A DNA stretch of 64,000 nt from Bacteroidia bacterium (GCA_025454875.1 JALONP010000010.1:29389-93388), one strand, 5' to 3'. Counted from the first letter of the stretch, positions 47,538-56,967 are shown. A program made the numbers and translations. Notes: generated from the sequence alone by a model not told the origin.

Positions 47538-47951
47538 ATGAATCAACCTATTACTGTTGAAGCGCATATTGAAGCACCAATTGAGAAAGTTTGGACCTAT
47601 TGGACACAACCTGAGCATATCATGAATTGGAACGCAGCAAGCGATGATTGGCATACTCCTTATGCAGAAAACAACTTGCAAATTGGACAATCCTTTTTGT
47701 CGCGAATGGCAGCTAAAGACGGAAGCGCATCATTTGATTTTAAAGGTACCTACACTGCAATAGTGCACCACCAACTTATTGCATACACCATGGAAGATGG
47801 ACGCAAGGTTCGTATCGAATTTGAACAACGTGAACAAAGTACTCATGTTACCGAACAATTTGATCCTGAATCAGAAAATCCAATCGAATTGCAAGAAGCA
47901 GGTTGGCAAGCTATCTTAAATCATTTTAAAAGGTATACAGAAAACCACTAA
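47538..47951 (+). CDS. SRPBCC/AHSA1-type protein
   Basis: The gene encodes 137 residues with the START-like pattern of the AHSA1 group: VEAHIEAPIEKVWTYWTQPEHIMNWN at the N-terminus and VTEQFDPESENP...QEAGWQAILNHFKRY at the C-terminus. Such proteins form a hydrophobic pocket for small ligands. The ligand is unknown. There is no signal peptide. Confidence 0.9.
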   Translation: MNQPITVEAHIEAPIEKVWTYWTQPEHIMNWNAASDDWHTPYAENNLQIGQSFLSRMAAKDGSASFDFKGTYTAIVHHQLIAYTMEDGRKVRIEFEQREQSTHVTEQFDPESENPIELQEAGWQAILNHFKRYTENH

Positions 47952-47964
47952 ACAGTAACAAGAT

Positions 47965-48879
47965 TTAGTGTAACCGAACAGCCTTTTCAAAATAATAACC
48001 AGTACCCGCCTCAATTTTCACAATAAAAATACCTATTGGTAATTGGTGATAAGGTATAACGCAATTGCTTGTTTTGTGTGTGAACCACTCGCTCCTTAGG
48101 TTTCCTGCTAAATCATAAATATAAACAGTAGATGCTTGTGTATTCATGATTTCAATCTCATCATTTTTGTATACAATTTGAAATTTCAACTTGTTTGGAA
48201 CAGTAACTGTTGACGCAACCTTATCACAATTGCCTTTGTAAATGGTGTCTCCGTTCAGGGTAAATAAATCGAGTTGATAACTGCATTCGGGACAACCGTT
48301 GCGGCATACTGGAGTGAGTAAGCCTGTATTTGGTCCAACACCTTCAATTAAACTGGAAGCACCTTGGAATGATACAGGAGAAAACCACCAACGTTTGCGA
48401 ACAGATTGCCCTATACAAACCGAATCAACATCATCAATGTATACACCTTGTGCATCTAGGCAACCGCTGCTCCATATTAAACTTGAAACCAACGTGTCTT
48501 TTTCTGCTTTAAAAACATAAAGAACCTTTTCAGAACCACTTTCCCATAGATACCATTTGTATCCATCTTCTCTAATCAACTTCCAAGGTTGATTGTTCAC
48601 AATGGTATCAATAATCCCAATCCGCTGCCCATTTGAATCCAATTCATATTGGGTTCTAAAAGTACTATCCCTCCTCCACAACACTTGGTACGTTGTATTC
48701 ATTACTGTTGTATCATTTTGAACCCAAATATGCGAATGGGTTCTTGTTGATAGTTGGCTTCCGCTGTAATACGCCTTTTGATACCAATGAGCTGATGTAT
48801 CCAAATAATGCTGGGCAACAAGAAGCTTGGTTAACAACAAACAAAACACAAGTGAGTAGCAATATTTCGTTGTAAGCAT
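47965..48879 (-). CDS. Secreted protein with T9SS-type C-terminal tail
   Basis: The product has 304 residues and a signal peptide ending KLLVAQ. The central part contains two Cys pairs (SSGCLDAQ, CRNGCPEC) and no motif I recognise. The C-terminal 70 residues (KLKFQIVYKNDEIEIMN ... QLPIGIFIVKIEAGTGYYFEKAVRLH) look like a T9SS sorting domain. It is convergent with the SRPBCC gene. Confidence 0.75.
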   Translation of the reverse strand: MLTTKYCYSLVFCLLLTKLLVAQHYLDTSAHWYQKAYYSGSQLSTRTHSHIWVQNDTTVMNTTYQVLWRRDSTFRTQYELDSNGQRIGIIDTIVNNQPWKLIREDGYKWYLWESGSEKVLYVFKAEKDTLVSSLIWSSGCLDAQGVYIDDVDSVCIGQSVRKRWWFSPVSFQGASSLIEGVGPNTGLLTPVCRNGCPECSYQLDLFTLNGDTIYKGNCDKVASTVTVPNKLKFQIVYKNDEIEIMNTQASTVYIYDLAGNLRSEWFTHKTSNCVIPYHQLPIGIFIVKIEAGTGYYFEKAVRLH

Positions 48880-48968
48880 TATTCAATATACAAATTGGTT
48901 TTTAATTTAATAGATTATCTTCTTAAACTATCTAAATGTTAATCCAATAGGTGTATTTTAGCTTAACA

Positions 48969-49319
48969 ATGAACGTTATCGAAAACTATATCAATCAATT
49001 TGACGAACCTGTAAAGAGTCGCTTGTACGAAATGCGTGCGATTATTCTTGCTGCAGCACCTCAAGCATCAGAAACCATCAGCTACGGAATGCCTGCATTT
49101 AAACAAGGTAAGATATTGGTGTATTTTGCAGGCTACCAAAAACATATTGGGTTGTATCCGCACGCCTCGCCCATTATAAAATTTGCCGAGGAACTGCGCA
49201 TTTACAAAACTTCAAAAGGAGCCATTCAGTTTCCAATTGATAAGCCTCTCCCTAAACGCTTGATTCAAAAAATTGTGAAGTATAGGTTGCAGGAAATGAT
49301 GCATGAAGCAAAAAAGTAG
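48969..49319 (+). CDS. DUF1801 (YdhG/frataxin-like fold) protein
   Basis: The protein has 116 residues from the ATG at 48969. The motifs VIENYINQFDEPVKSRLYEMRAII, ETISYGMPAFKQ and IGLYPHASP are the DUF1801 signature. Some relatives act as intracellular iron chaperones, but the role of this group is poorly known. Confidence 0.9.
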   Translation: MNVIENYINQFDEPVKSRLYEMRAIILAAAPQASETISYGMPAFKQGKILVYFAGYQKHIGLYPHASPIIKFAEELRIYKTSKGAIQFPIDKPLPKRLIQKIVKYRLQEMMHEAKK

Positions 49320-49403
49320 TTGAATTGAAAAAGTGAAGATACGTGATAGATAAGCGTGCATTTGCTACTAAAGCACCTAACCTACCAAACAGCATGTATC
49401 CAT

Positions 49404-50846
49404 TTACCCCAAACTTTTGATTTCTGAAACCAACTGGGTTAATGCTTTTTTAGCATCACCAAACAACATGCTCGTTTTGGGTTTAAAAAACAACTCATTT
49501 TCAATACCAGCATACCCTGCTTTCATTGAACGTTTGTTCACAATCACATTGGTTGCGTTTTCTACCTCCAATATTGGCATTCCATAAATTGGCGAAGCAG
49601 GATCCGTTTTTGCAGCAGGGTTCACCACATCATTTGCTCCCACCACCAATACCACATCCGTGGTGTTAAACTCCGGATTAATTTCTTCCATCTCTACCAA
49701 TTTGTCATAACTCACATTGCTCTCTGCTAACAACACATTCATATGCCCAGGCATGCGCCCAGCAACGGGATGAATGGCATATTTTACCTCAACCCCTTCC
49801 TTCTCCAATAACTCTTCCAATTCATGCACCACATGTTGGGCTTGTGCTACCGCTAAACCATACCCTGGAACAATCACCACTTTTTTGGCATACTTCATTA
49901 ATATCGCTGCATCACTGGCCGTAATTTCTTTTGTTGAACCTTGAATTGTACTCGAAGACGAACCTCCGGACGCACCTCCTCCAAAATTTCCAATTAATAC
50001 ATTAAGCAATGAGCGGTTCATGGCTTTGCACATCACAATGGTTAGCAATGTACCTGCGCTACCAACCAATACACCCCCAATAAGCATTACCTTGTTATCA
50101 TACAAAAATCCACCACAGGCGGCTGCCACTCCTGTAAATGAGTTAAGCAATGAAATAACAACAGGCATATCGGCACCACCAATGGGCAATACAAACAATA
50201 CACCGTATACTAATGAAATAGCAAGCACAGCGTAAAAAATACGGATATCAAAATTTACAATGGTGTAAGCCGACATTGCTAAGATCACTAGCAATAATCC
50301 AATATTGATTACTTGTTGTGCACCAAATGATTTGTCTTTTACACGTCCACTCAATTTGCCCCAGGCCACCATACTGCCCGCAAACGAAACTGAACCAATA
50401 ACCAAACCCACCATGATGGTAATAAGTGTTCCGGTAATTTTACCCAAACTACCCGCCAAAGCGAACGAAGCAATAACAATAGGCTCCGATAATGCATCGT
50501 GAATATGTTGGAACTCAATCACCGAAATAAGCATGGCACATGCACCACCCATTCCATTAAACAAACTCACCATCTCAGGCATTGCCGTCATTTGCACCCG
50601 CTTGGCCGCAATCCAACCTAAAACTGTTCCAATAAGAAGCCCTCCAAAAATAAAACCTAAATTACCCAGATGCTTACCGCTCTCATCTGTATACAAAAAG
50701 ATGGTGGCAATAATTGCCAAGCCCATTCCAAATGCAGCTATCAAATTTCCTTTGCGTGCCGATGCCGGATTGCCGAGCATTTTTAAGCCAAGGATAAATG
50801 TAACCGAAGCAATTAAGTAACTAATTTCTAAAATGTATTTTGTCAT
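49404..50846 (-). CDS. pntB: NAD(P) transhydrogenase subunit beta
   Basis: The gene encodes 480 residues. About eight membrane helices (residues 1-270) are followed by the NADP-binding domain III with VVIVPGYGLAVAQAQHVVHEL, HPVAGRMPGHMNVLLAE and VVLVVGANDVVNPAA. It is the third gene of a minus-strand operon with the two alpha-subunit genes. The complex uses the proton gradient to reduce NADP+ with NADH. Confidence 0.97.
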   Translation of the reverse strand: MTKYILEISYLIASVTFILGLKMLGNPASARKGNLIAAFGMGLAIIATIFLYTDESGKHLGNLGFIFGGLLIGTVLGWIAAKRVQMTAMPEMVSLFNGMGGACAMLISVIEFQHIHDALSEPIVIASFALAGSLGKITGTLITIMVGLVIGSVSFAGSMVAWGKLSGRVKDKSFGAQQVINIGLLLVILAMSAYTIVNFDIRIFYAVLAISLVYGVLFVLPIGGADMPVVISLLNSFTGVAAACGGFLYDNKVMLIGGVLVGSAGTLLTIVMCKAMNRSLLNVLIGNFGGGASGGSSSSTIQGSTKEITASDAAILMKYAKKVVIVPGYGLAVAQAQHVVHELEELLEKEGVEVKYAIHPVAGRMPGHMNVLLAESNVSYDKLVEMEEINPEFNTTDVVLVVGANDVVNPAAKTDPASPIYGMPILEVENATNVIVNKRSMKAGYAGIENELFFKPKTSMLFGDAKKALTQLVSEIKSLG

Positions 50847-50909
50847 GTGTATGGTTCATTAAAACAATAAAGCGCGTAAACAATAGCAGTATTCATTTAA
50901 CTAAAAATC

Positions 50910-51212
50910 CTACTTCTTTTTCTTAAACATTTCGAGCATCCGATCGGTAACCACAAAGCCGCCTACAACGTTGAGTGTTCCTAAAATAACCGCTAGAAAT
51001 CCTAGTATCAACGCGAGTAAATGTGTTGCTTGGCCCATCACAATAATCGACCCTATGATTACGACACCATGTATGGCATTGGCGCCACTCATTAAGGGTG
51101 TATGCAATACGGATGGCACATGCCCAATAAGCTCAACGCCCACAAAAATCATGAGTATAAGCAGGTAAAACATTTCTTTGTGAGTGGCAATAAAACCTAA
51201 AATCGATTCCAT
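50910..51212 (-). CDS. pntAB: NAD(P) transhydrogenase alpha subunit, membrane part
   Basis: The product has 100 residues with three to four membrane helices (FYLLILMIFVGVELIGHVP, and HGVVIIGSIIVM). The segment PSVLHTPLMSGANAIHGVV is typical of PntA domain II when encoded separately, as in Rhodospirillum. It lies between the soluble alpha gene and pntB. Confidence 0.95.
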   Translation of the reverse strand: MESILGFIATHKEMFYLLILMIFVGVELIGHVPSVLHTPLMSGANAIHGVVIIGSIIVMGQATHLLALILGFLAVILGTLNVVGGFVVTDRMLEMFKKKK

Positions 51213-51225
51213 ATTATTTAGTTCA

Positions 51226-52350
51226 TTAAACGGTTGCTGATTGTAAACTTGGGTGCACCACAGCGCGCTGATGTGTAATCAATGTGCCTTTGGTAATTTC
51301 TTCTTCCATCTCCCATTTCATTCCATCTTTTGTAGAAAGGTGGGTTAAGAAATTATAGATATTTTTGGCATACAACTCACTTGCATTTTGGGCTAGGGTT
51401 GATGGCAAATTGCTTTTTCCTACAATGGTCACACCATGTTTCACCACTGTTTGATCAAGTTCACTTAAGGCGCAATTGCCTCCTTGCTCTACTGCCATAT
51501 CCACAATTACGCTCCCAAGTTTCATTAACTTTACTTGTTCTTCAGTAATTAAAACGGGAGCTTTCTTACCAGCAACAAGTGCTGTGGTAATAACCAAATC
51601 AGCCGCTGCCAAACTTTTATTTACTGCCTCCTTTTGTTTTTGTAAATAGTCGGCCGAAACTTCTTTGGCGTATCCTCCTTCTACTTGCACCCCTTCACTT
51701 TTAACTTCAATAAATTTACCTCCCAATGATTCAACTTGTTCTTTTGTTTCGGGACGCACATCGGTAACTTCTACAATTGCACCCAAACGCTTGGCAGTAG
51801 CCACCGCTTGTAATCCGGCAACACCTGCACCAAAAATCAATACCCGCGAAGGGGTAATGGTTCCAGCTGCAGTCATCATCAACGGAAATATTTTGCCCAT
51901 GGTTTCTGCTCCCAAAATAACCGCCTTGTATCCCGCTAAGTTGTTTTGTGAACTCAAGGCGTCCATGCTTTGGGCTCTTGATATACGCGGCATTGCATCC
52001 ATGCTAAAGGCACTAATTCCTTTGCGCTGCAATTGCCCAACCAACTCTGGTTGGAAAGCGTGGTACAAATATGAAATGAGTACCGCACCCTCGTTCATGG
52101 CTCCAATTTCATCATCGGTTGGTGCATTTACCTTTACCACAATTTCAGCTTGTTTTAACAATTCAGCTTTTGAGTGAATGATGGTGCATCCAACTGCTGA
52201 GTAGGCATCATCCGAAAAATTTGAGGCATAACCCGCTTGTGACTCAATGAGGCAAGTATATCCTTGCTTCGAAAATTGTTGGGCAACTGCCGGAGTTAAG
52301 GCTACCCTCTTTTCTCCGGGTTTGGTTTCTTTAACAACTGCAATTTTCAT
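51226..52350 (-). CDS. pntAA: NAD(P) transhydrogenase alpha subunit, NAD-binding part
   Basis: The protein has 374 residues and matches domain I of proton-translocating transhydrogenase: MKIAVVKETKPGEKRVALTP at the start, RVLIFGAGVAGLQAVATAKRLGA as the NAD loop, and VTDVRPETKEQVESLGGKF. It is soluble and forms the hydride-transfer partner of PntB. It is the first gene of the operon. Its start is followed 13 bp past its stop by the membrane alpha subunit. Confidence 0.96.
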   Translation of the reverse strand: MKIAVVKETKPGEKRVALTPAVAQQFSKQGYTCLIESQAGYASNFSDDAYSAVGCTIIHSKAELLKQAEIVVKVNAPTDDEIGAMNEGAVLISYLYHAFQPELVGQLQRKGISAFSMDAMPRISRAQSMDALSSQNNLAGYKAVILGAETMGKIFPLMMTAAGTITPSRVLIFGAGVAGLQAVATAKRLGAIVEVTDVRPETKEQVESLGGKFIEVKSEGVQVEGGYAKEVSADYLQKQKEAVNKSLAAADLVITTALVAGKKAPVLITEEQVKLMKLGSVIVDMAVEQGGNCALSELDQTVVKHGVTIVGKSNLPSTLAQNASELYAKNIYNFLTHLSTKDGMKWEMEEEITKGTLITHQRAVVHPSLQSATV

Positions 52351-52486
52351 GCGTTAAGAATTTATTAGTATTACGTGAACTAAAAACATTTACAGCACAA
52401 ATACAAATTAACCTATTGGGCATTTGGCGAATTTGCATTAGGCGAATGCTCCATAAAACCATTTATTTGCCATGTAATTAAATGCC

Positions 52487-53392
52487 ATGGTGCATATTGC
52501 TTATCATCCCATTTTTCAGCATCCACTCCCCGAAGGCCACCGTTTCCCGATGGTGAAGTACGAGCTTATTCCGCAGCAATTGCTTTACCAAGGATTGATT
52601 AAACCCTCTCACTTAATTGCACCAGAACCTGCTGCAGAGCAATATATTTTGCTTACGCATGATGCAGCATACTGGCAAAAAATGAAATCAGGTACCTTAA
52701 GCGAAAGTGAAATGCGCAAAATTGGATTTCCATTATCAACGCAGTTGGTGGAGCGTGAATGCCGCATTGCACAAGGGACCATCGAAGCAAGCATGTATGC
52801 CCTTAAACATGGGTTGGCATTTAACATAGCCAGTGGCACACATCATGCTTTTGCCGATAAAGGAGAAGGGTTTTGCTTGCTCAATGATTTTGCAATTGCC
52901 GCCAATGTACTGTTGCAAACCCAACAAGTGAAACGCATTGCCATTATTGATTTGGATGTACACCAGGGAAACGGCACAGCAAAACTGTTTGAAAACCATC
53001 CCAACGTGTTTACCTTAAGCATGCATGGCAAACACAACTACCCCTTTTTTAAAGAAAAATCGTCACTCGATATTGAACTTGCTGATGGTACAACTGGTGA
53101 ACAATACCACCAATTAATGCAGCAACATATTCCAAAAGTACTAGACCAAATACAACCCAACTTGGTTATGTTCTTGGCTGGAGTAGATGTGCTCGATACT
53201 GATAAATACGGAAAACTCCTGCTAACACAAGCCGATTGCCAACAGCGTGATGCGTTGTTGTTTGCTTGGTGCAAAGAGCGCAATATCCCAGTTGTGGTAA
53301 CCATGGGCGGTGGATACTCACCTCAAATTAAACACATCGTAGATGCCCATTGCCAAACATTTAAAACGGGCATGCAAATTTTTTTCGAATAA
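52487..53392 (+). CDS. Histone deacetylase / AcuC-type family protein
   Basis: The gene encodes 301 residues with the zinc deacetylase pattern: SGTHHAFADKGEGFCLLNDFAIAA, the metal-binding IIDLDVHQGNGTAKLF, and AGVDVL..DKYGKL followed by MGGGYS near the end. Known bacterial members deacetylate acetyl-lysine proteins such as acetyl-CoA synthetase, or polyamines. The next gene downstream is a Lys-rich small protein gene (frameshifted), which may or may not be related to its function. Confidence 0.93.
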   Translation: MVHIAYHPIFQHPLPEGHRFPMVKYELIPQQLLYQGLIKPSHLIAPEPAAEQYILLTHDAAYWQKMKSGTLSESEMRKIGFPLSTQLVERECRIAQGTIEASMYALKHGLAFNIASGTHHAFADKGEGFCLLNDFAIAANVLLQTQQVKRIAIIDLDVHQGNGTAKLFENHPNVFTLSMHGKHNYPFFKEKSSLDIELADGTTGEQYHQLMQQHIPKVLDQIQPNLVMFLAGVDVLDTDKYGKLLLTQADCQQRDALLFAWCKERNIPVVVTMGGGYSPQIKHIVDAHCQTFKTGMQIFFE

Positions 53393-53519
53393 TTTTATCC
53401 AACTATTGCTTTTTATCAAATCACCCTATTAATTCACGGCCGTAAAAATGAGCAATGACCCACTTGCTTATTTGAAAAAATGCTACATTTGTTATTGATA
53501 AAATTTTACAACACACACC

Positions 53520-53731
53520 ATGACTAAGGCTAAAAAAACTGTTTCAAAAGCAGCGCCCAAAAAAGCTATCACCAAAGCAAGGCTCCCAAAAAAACTGCAC
53601 CTAAAAAAACGTACGAAGAAGATGAAGAAGTAGATGATTTAGATGTAGACATGGATGAAGATGACATGGACATGGACTATGGCAAAGACATCGGCTTTGA
53701 TGATGATGATGACGATGATGATGATTTTTAA
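53520..53731 (+). pseudogene. Lys-rich/acid-tailed small protein gene, frameshifted
   Basis: From the ATG at 53520 the frame gives a 37-residue basic peptide (MTKAKKTVSKAAPKKAITKA...) ending in TAG at 53631-53633. In the -1 frame the sequence continues the same APKK pattern and then a long acidic tail (YEEDEEVDDLDVDMDE, then a run of Asp, DF) to TAA at 53729-53731. The simplest reading is loss of one A near 53579, breaking a gene of about 70 residues. Two A7 runs (53588-53594 and 53603-53609) in the A_AAA_AAA phase would also allow -1 slippage. A sequencing error is a third option. Confidence 0.7.
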
Positions 53732-53756
53732 TCAGCACACCGTTTGTTCACTTGCT

Positions 53757-54344
53757 TTATGGTAACACTATAGGAGGCGTTTCTATGGTGTTACTCTCGT
53801 GTAATGCCCTATCGTAAATTTTTATTTTCAACTTCACATTTTTCGACAATCCCGGGAAAGGCGGTCTTACAATTTGTTTATCAATATCGCCTCTAATTGC
53901 CTTGTATTTGCTTTCGGGTGTAATGTTTTGAATCCGCGATAAGTCGCGAAACGTATCTGTAGTATTTGGAATAATAACCGGCTGGTATACTCCATTTTCG
54001 TCTAAGGTTAAATAATCAATATGCAAATTGTAGTAGTAAGGATTTAACTGCACATCATTGGGACCAATAATGCTGTTAAAGGGAGCAAACGTATCTCCTG
54101 TATTTAATCCAATATCGCCATCACCATCGCGGTAACCCACAATCACACCCAACAAGGTATCCATCGGGTTATCGGGGTCCACGGTGAAATAATAACTTTT
54201 ATAAGTAAGTTCAGGAATAATCGGAAATATTTCGGTTTTTTTGCACGCAGTTACCACAATGGCTACAATGCCAAATGCCGCAACAATGGGTAGTATCAAT
54301 TTTGACGAAGCCAATTTCCGTTTACAACTATTTGATTCAAACAT
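53757..54344 (-). CDS. Lipoprotein of unknown function
   Basis: The product has 195 residues; the signal peptide ends VVTAC, so it is lipid-anchored. The segment VGYRDGDGDIGLNTGDTFAPF occurs in a family of Bacteroidota lipoproteins of unknown role. No enzyme motif is seen. Its ATG at 54342-54344 is one base away from the start of the divergent LuxE-like gene, so the two promoters must lie inside each other's coding region, or one start is misplaced. Confidence 0.8.
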   Translation of the reverse strand: MFESNSCKRKLASSKLILPIVAAFGIVAIVVTACKKTEIFPIIPELTYKSYYFTVDPDNPMDTLLGVIVGYRDGDGDIGLNTGDTFAPFNSIIGPNDVQLNPYYYNLHIDYLTLDENGVYQPVIIPNTTDTFRDLSRIQNITPESKYKAIRGDIDKQIVRPPFPGLSKNVKLKIKIYDRALHESNTIETPPIVLP

Positions 54345-54345
54345 A

Positions 54346-55287
54346 ATGGATTTTGATCAAATGGCACTCACCTTGTTTCGATACCAGTACCAAAACAACA
54401 ATGTGTACCGTCAATATTGCAATTATTTACAGGTAACTGACAGTTTGGTGAGCCGTGTTCAGGATATTCCTTTTTTACCCATCCATTTTTTTAAAACCCA
54501 CCAGGTACAAACCGGAAAATTTACCCCTGAAGCTGTATTTTTAAGCAGCTCCACAGGCAACCAAGGCCAAAGCAAACACGCAGTTAAAAACCTTGCACTG
54601 TACGAACAAAGTTTTATCAAAGCATTTACCCAAGCATATGGCTCACCATCCAACTATGTATTTTTGTGCCTGCTGCCTGCATACCTCGAGCGCCAAGGCT
54701 CTTCGTTGGTTTACATGGCCCAGCACCTCATTGCACAAAGCCATAACCCCGCAAGTGGATTTTACCTTCACAACTTGGCCGAGTTACACCACACACTCCA
54801 GCAATTGGAGCAACAAAACCAACAAGTAATGTTGCTTGGGGTTACATTTGCCCTGCTCGATTTTGCCGAACAATTTCCCATGCCACTCAAACATACACTC
54901 GTTATGGAAACAGGCGGAATGAAAGGCGTGCGCAAAGAAATGATTCGCGAAGAAGTACATGCTACATTGATACAACAATTGGGTGTACCTGCAGTTCATT
55001 CGGAGTATGGAATGACCGAGTTGTTATCGCAAGCATATGCCAAAAAAGATGGATTGTACCAAGCCCCACGTTGGATGCACGTTTACATTACCGATGCACA
55101 CGATTTGGGAACACAATTGCCCGTAGGCAAAACCGGAGTGGTCAACATCATCGACCTAGCCAATATTCATTCGTGCGCATTTATTCAAACACAGGATATT
55201 GGAAAAAAACACCCAGATGGTTCATTTGAAATACTCGGCAGGCTTGATCAAAGTGATTTGCGCGGTTGCAGCCTGCTTTATTTGTAG
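54346..55287 (+). CDS. LuxE/acyl-protein synthetase-like adenylating enzyme
   Basis: The protein has 313 residues from the ATG at 54346; an upstream frame to 54241 lies within the divergent gene. The adenylate-forming P-loop FLSSSTGNQGQSKHAV is present, and later segments MGKKHPDGSFEILGRLDQSDLRGCS and HSEYGMTELLSQAY match the LuxE/phenylacetate-CoA-ligase-like group. It likely activates a carboxylic acid and passes it to a thiol. The substrate is unknown. An alternative start is ATG at 54361. Confidence 0.8.
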   Translation: MDFDQMALTLFRYQYQNNNVYRQYCNYLQVTDSLVSRVQDIPFLPIHFFKTHQVQTGKFTPEAVFLSSSTGNQGQSKHAVKNLALYEQSFIKAFTQAYGSPSNYVFLCLLPAYLERQGSSLVYMAQHLIAQSHNPASGFYLHNLAELHHTLQQLEQQNQQVMLLGVTFALLDFAEQFPMPLKHTLVMETGGMKGVRKEMIREEVHATLIQQLGVPAVHSEYGMTELLSQAYAKKDGLYQAPRWMHVYITDAHDLGTQLPVGKTGVVNIIDLANIHSCAFIQTQDIGKKHPDGSFEILGRLDQSDLRGCSLLYL

Positions 55288-55294
55288 CAGCACG

Positions 55295-55819
55295 CTACCT
55301 TTTTTTACCTGTCGAAAAATTACGTCCCAAACTTACCCCAAACCAATTTTCCCATTGCCCATTTTGAATATAAGGAGTGTAAGTAGCCCTAAAACAAACC
55401 TTATTGGTTTCGAGCACCCTAAATCCAAATACAAATGTGGGTACCACTTCGCGCTGGTTAATATTTTGCGCCAACAACGTAAAACCACCACCCACTTCTA
55501 ACTTTTCTTTGTTGGGTCCGTACAATACCGATGTGTGAAAAGGAGCCATAATGGTATTGCCCTCAAGTGTTACCTTATTAAGCAAGGTATAATCCACAGG
55601 GTTGTAACCTAAACCAACACGACCAACCCATCCCCATTTTTCTGTTCTAATTAAAATCTTTTCATAATTCAAACTGTAAAAAAGTCCAGCACCGCCCAAC
55701 TCTATATACCAATTGTTCAATCCCAGTGGTTCTTTGTATGCCTCTTCTGTTTGTGCCAATGCACCCAACTGCAAACCCAAAAATAGTAACAGATAAACTG
55801 TATGTTTGAAAAAACGCAT
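55295..55819 (-). CDS. Secreted, probably outer-membrane protein
   Basis: The gene encodes 174 residues from the ATG at 55819, with a signal peptide ending LGALAQ. The mature part shows short amphipathic strands (GGAGLFYSLNYEKILI, WVGRVGLGYNP) and ends in FGVSLGRNFSTGKKR, like a small beta-barrel. Function unknown. Its start overlaps the start of the divergent membrane-protein gene by 18 bp. Confidence 0.68.
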   Translation of the reverse strand: MRFFKHTVYLLLFLGLQLGALAQTEEAYKEPLGLNNWYIELGGAGLFYSLNYEKILIRTEKWGWVGRVGLGYNPVDYTLLNKVTLEGNTIMAPFHTSVLYGPNKEKLEVGGGFTLLAQNINQREVVPTFVFGFRVLETNKVCFRATYTPYIQNGQWENWFGVSLGRNFSTGKKR

Positions 55820-56665
55820 GCTAACGTGAATAAACTTCTGCAATATTACCAAATAATATCAAACCTAAGCCTCGATGTTGTTTTGGGTGTATATTGTGGT
55901 TTGTTGCCCTTGCCTTTGTGTTTTGGTGTACCCATTCCTTTAGCGTGGTATGTTGCATTGCCCGCTGGCACTTGGGCCATTTACCTTGCCGATCATTGGT
56001 TGGATATGCGCCAAAATGCGGCATTAAACCAGCCAAGGCATGTATTTATTAAACAATACCAAACCGAAATAGCTGTACTTATTTTATTGCTTGTTGGGTT
56101 TTGTGCGTATACCTTGGTTTCGTTTTTACACCTCACCTTTTGGATTACCGCAATGGTACTGGCAAGTTGCAGCCTGCTGTATTTTGTGTTAAGCCATTTG
56201 TTGGTACGCTCGTTTCAGTATTATTATAACAAAGAGTTGGTGGTAGCCTGTATTTACGCCACAGCCCTTTATTTACCCATTGGGTTGCAACAAAACCAGT
56301 GGTTACCTTGGGTAGCATATTTTGCACTGCAATTGTTGCTAGCGTATGTAAACTTGCTTATGGTATCTATTATCGAAATGCCGGCCGATTACCGCAGCAA
56401 ACAATTTTCGTGGGTGCAGCTCATCGGTGCCAAAAGAGCCACCCGTTTTTTTCATGTGCTCACCATTGTGGCACTGGTAAGTGCAGTGGCACTGGCGGCA
56501 ACCAACTCCTTCGCGCTGCAACAACTTGCGCTGGTGTATGGGGTTATGGCCTTGTTACACTGGATCGTTTTTCGGTACCAGCATGCATTGCAGGCCAATG
56601 AATCGTACCGCAAACTATGCGAACTTATTTTTTGGTTACCCGCTATTATTTGGTTACTGGCATAA
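55802..56665 (+). CDS. Polytopic membrane protein, weak UbiA-like pattern
   Basis: The product has 287 residues and about eight hydrophobic segments. The pattern GTWAIYLADHWLDMRQN is reminiscent of the first aspartate motif of UbiA-type prenyltransferases, and YRSKQFSWVQLIGAKRATRFF sits where the second would be, but the canonical Asp-rich motifs are incomplete. I would call it an integral membrane protein with possible remote relation to UbiA. An internal start would remove the 18-bp overlap with the divergent gene. Confidence 0.62.
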   Translation: MFEKTHANVNKLLQYYQIISNLSLDVVLGVYCGLLPLPLCFGVPIPLAWYVALPAGTWAIYLADHWLDMRQNAALNQPRHVFIKQYQTEIAVLILLLVGFCAYTLVSFLHLTFWITAMVLASCSLLYFVLSHLLVRSFQYYYNKELVVACIYATALYLPIGLQQNQWLPWVAYFALQLLLAYVNLLMVSIIEMPADYRSKQFSWVQLIGAKRATRFFHVLTIVALVSAVALAATNSFALQQLALVYGVMALLHWIVFRYQHALQANESYRKLCELIFWLPAIIWLLA

Positions 56666-56967
56666 GCCATGATTGTTAAAGTTGTGGGGGTTCCCCCAAT
56701 AAATTGGGGTCGTGTGCTCGCTACTCGCTTTGCAAGCAAGAGCTCAAACAAGCGCTCGCCCACTAACCCGATGCTGTCGCTGCGGTTAAAGAAAAACTCT
56801 ACCGATTCGCACTGATTGATTTGATGATGCAGCCGTCACTTCGAGTAGAGACAAAGTCGCGCATCGAAAAGTGATGGTTGGGTAATTGGGCAGTGGGCAT
56901 TGGACATTGGGCAGTGTAGATTAAGCATTGGGTGAGAAGTATATGCAATAACAAACAATTAAACTGC
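56666..56967. other. Gene-free stretch with dispersed repeats
   Basis: This stretch holds a GGTTAAAGAAAA...TCGCACTGATTG flank (56784-56818), a copy of the 37-nt hairpin (56837-56873) and a degenerate GGGCATTGG/CATTGGGCAG tract (about 56885-56935), the reverse complement of the CCCAATG tracts near 19.6 kb. No gene is seen. Confidence 0.7.
56837..56873 (+). repeat. 37-nt imperfect hairpin repeat, copy C
   Basis: CACTTCGAGTAGAGAC, then AAAGTCGCGCATCG, then AAAAGTG. It is preceded by ACTGATTGATTTGATGATGC as in copy D at 63784-63820. Confidence 0.75.
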
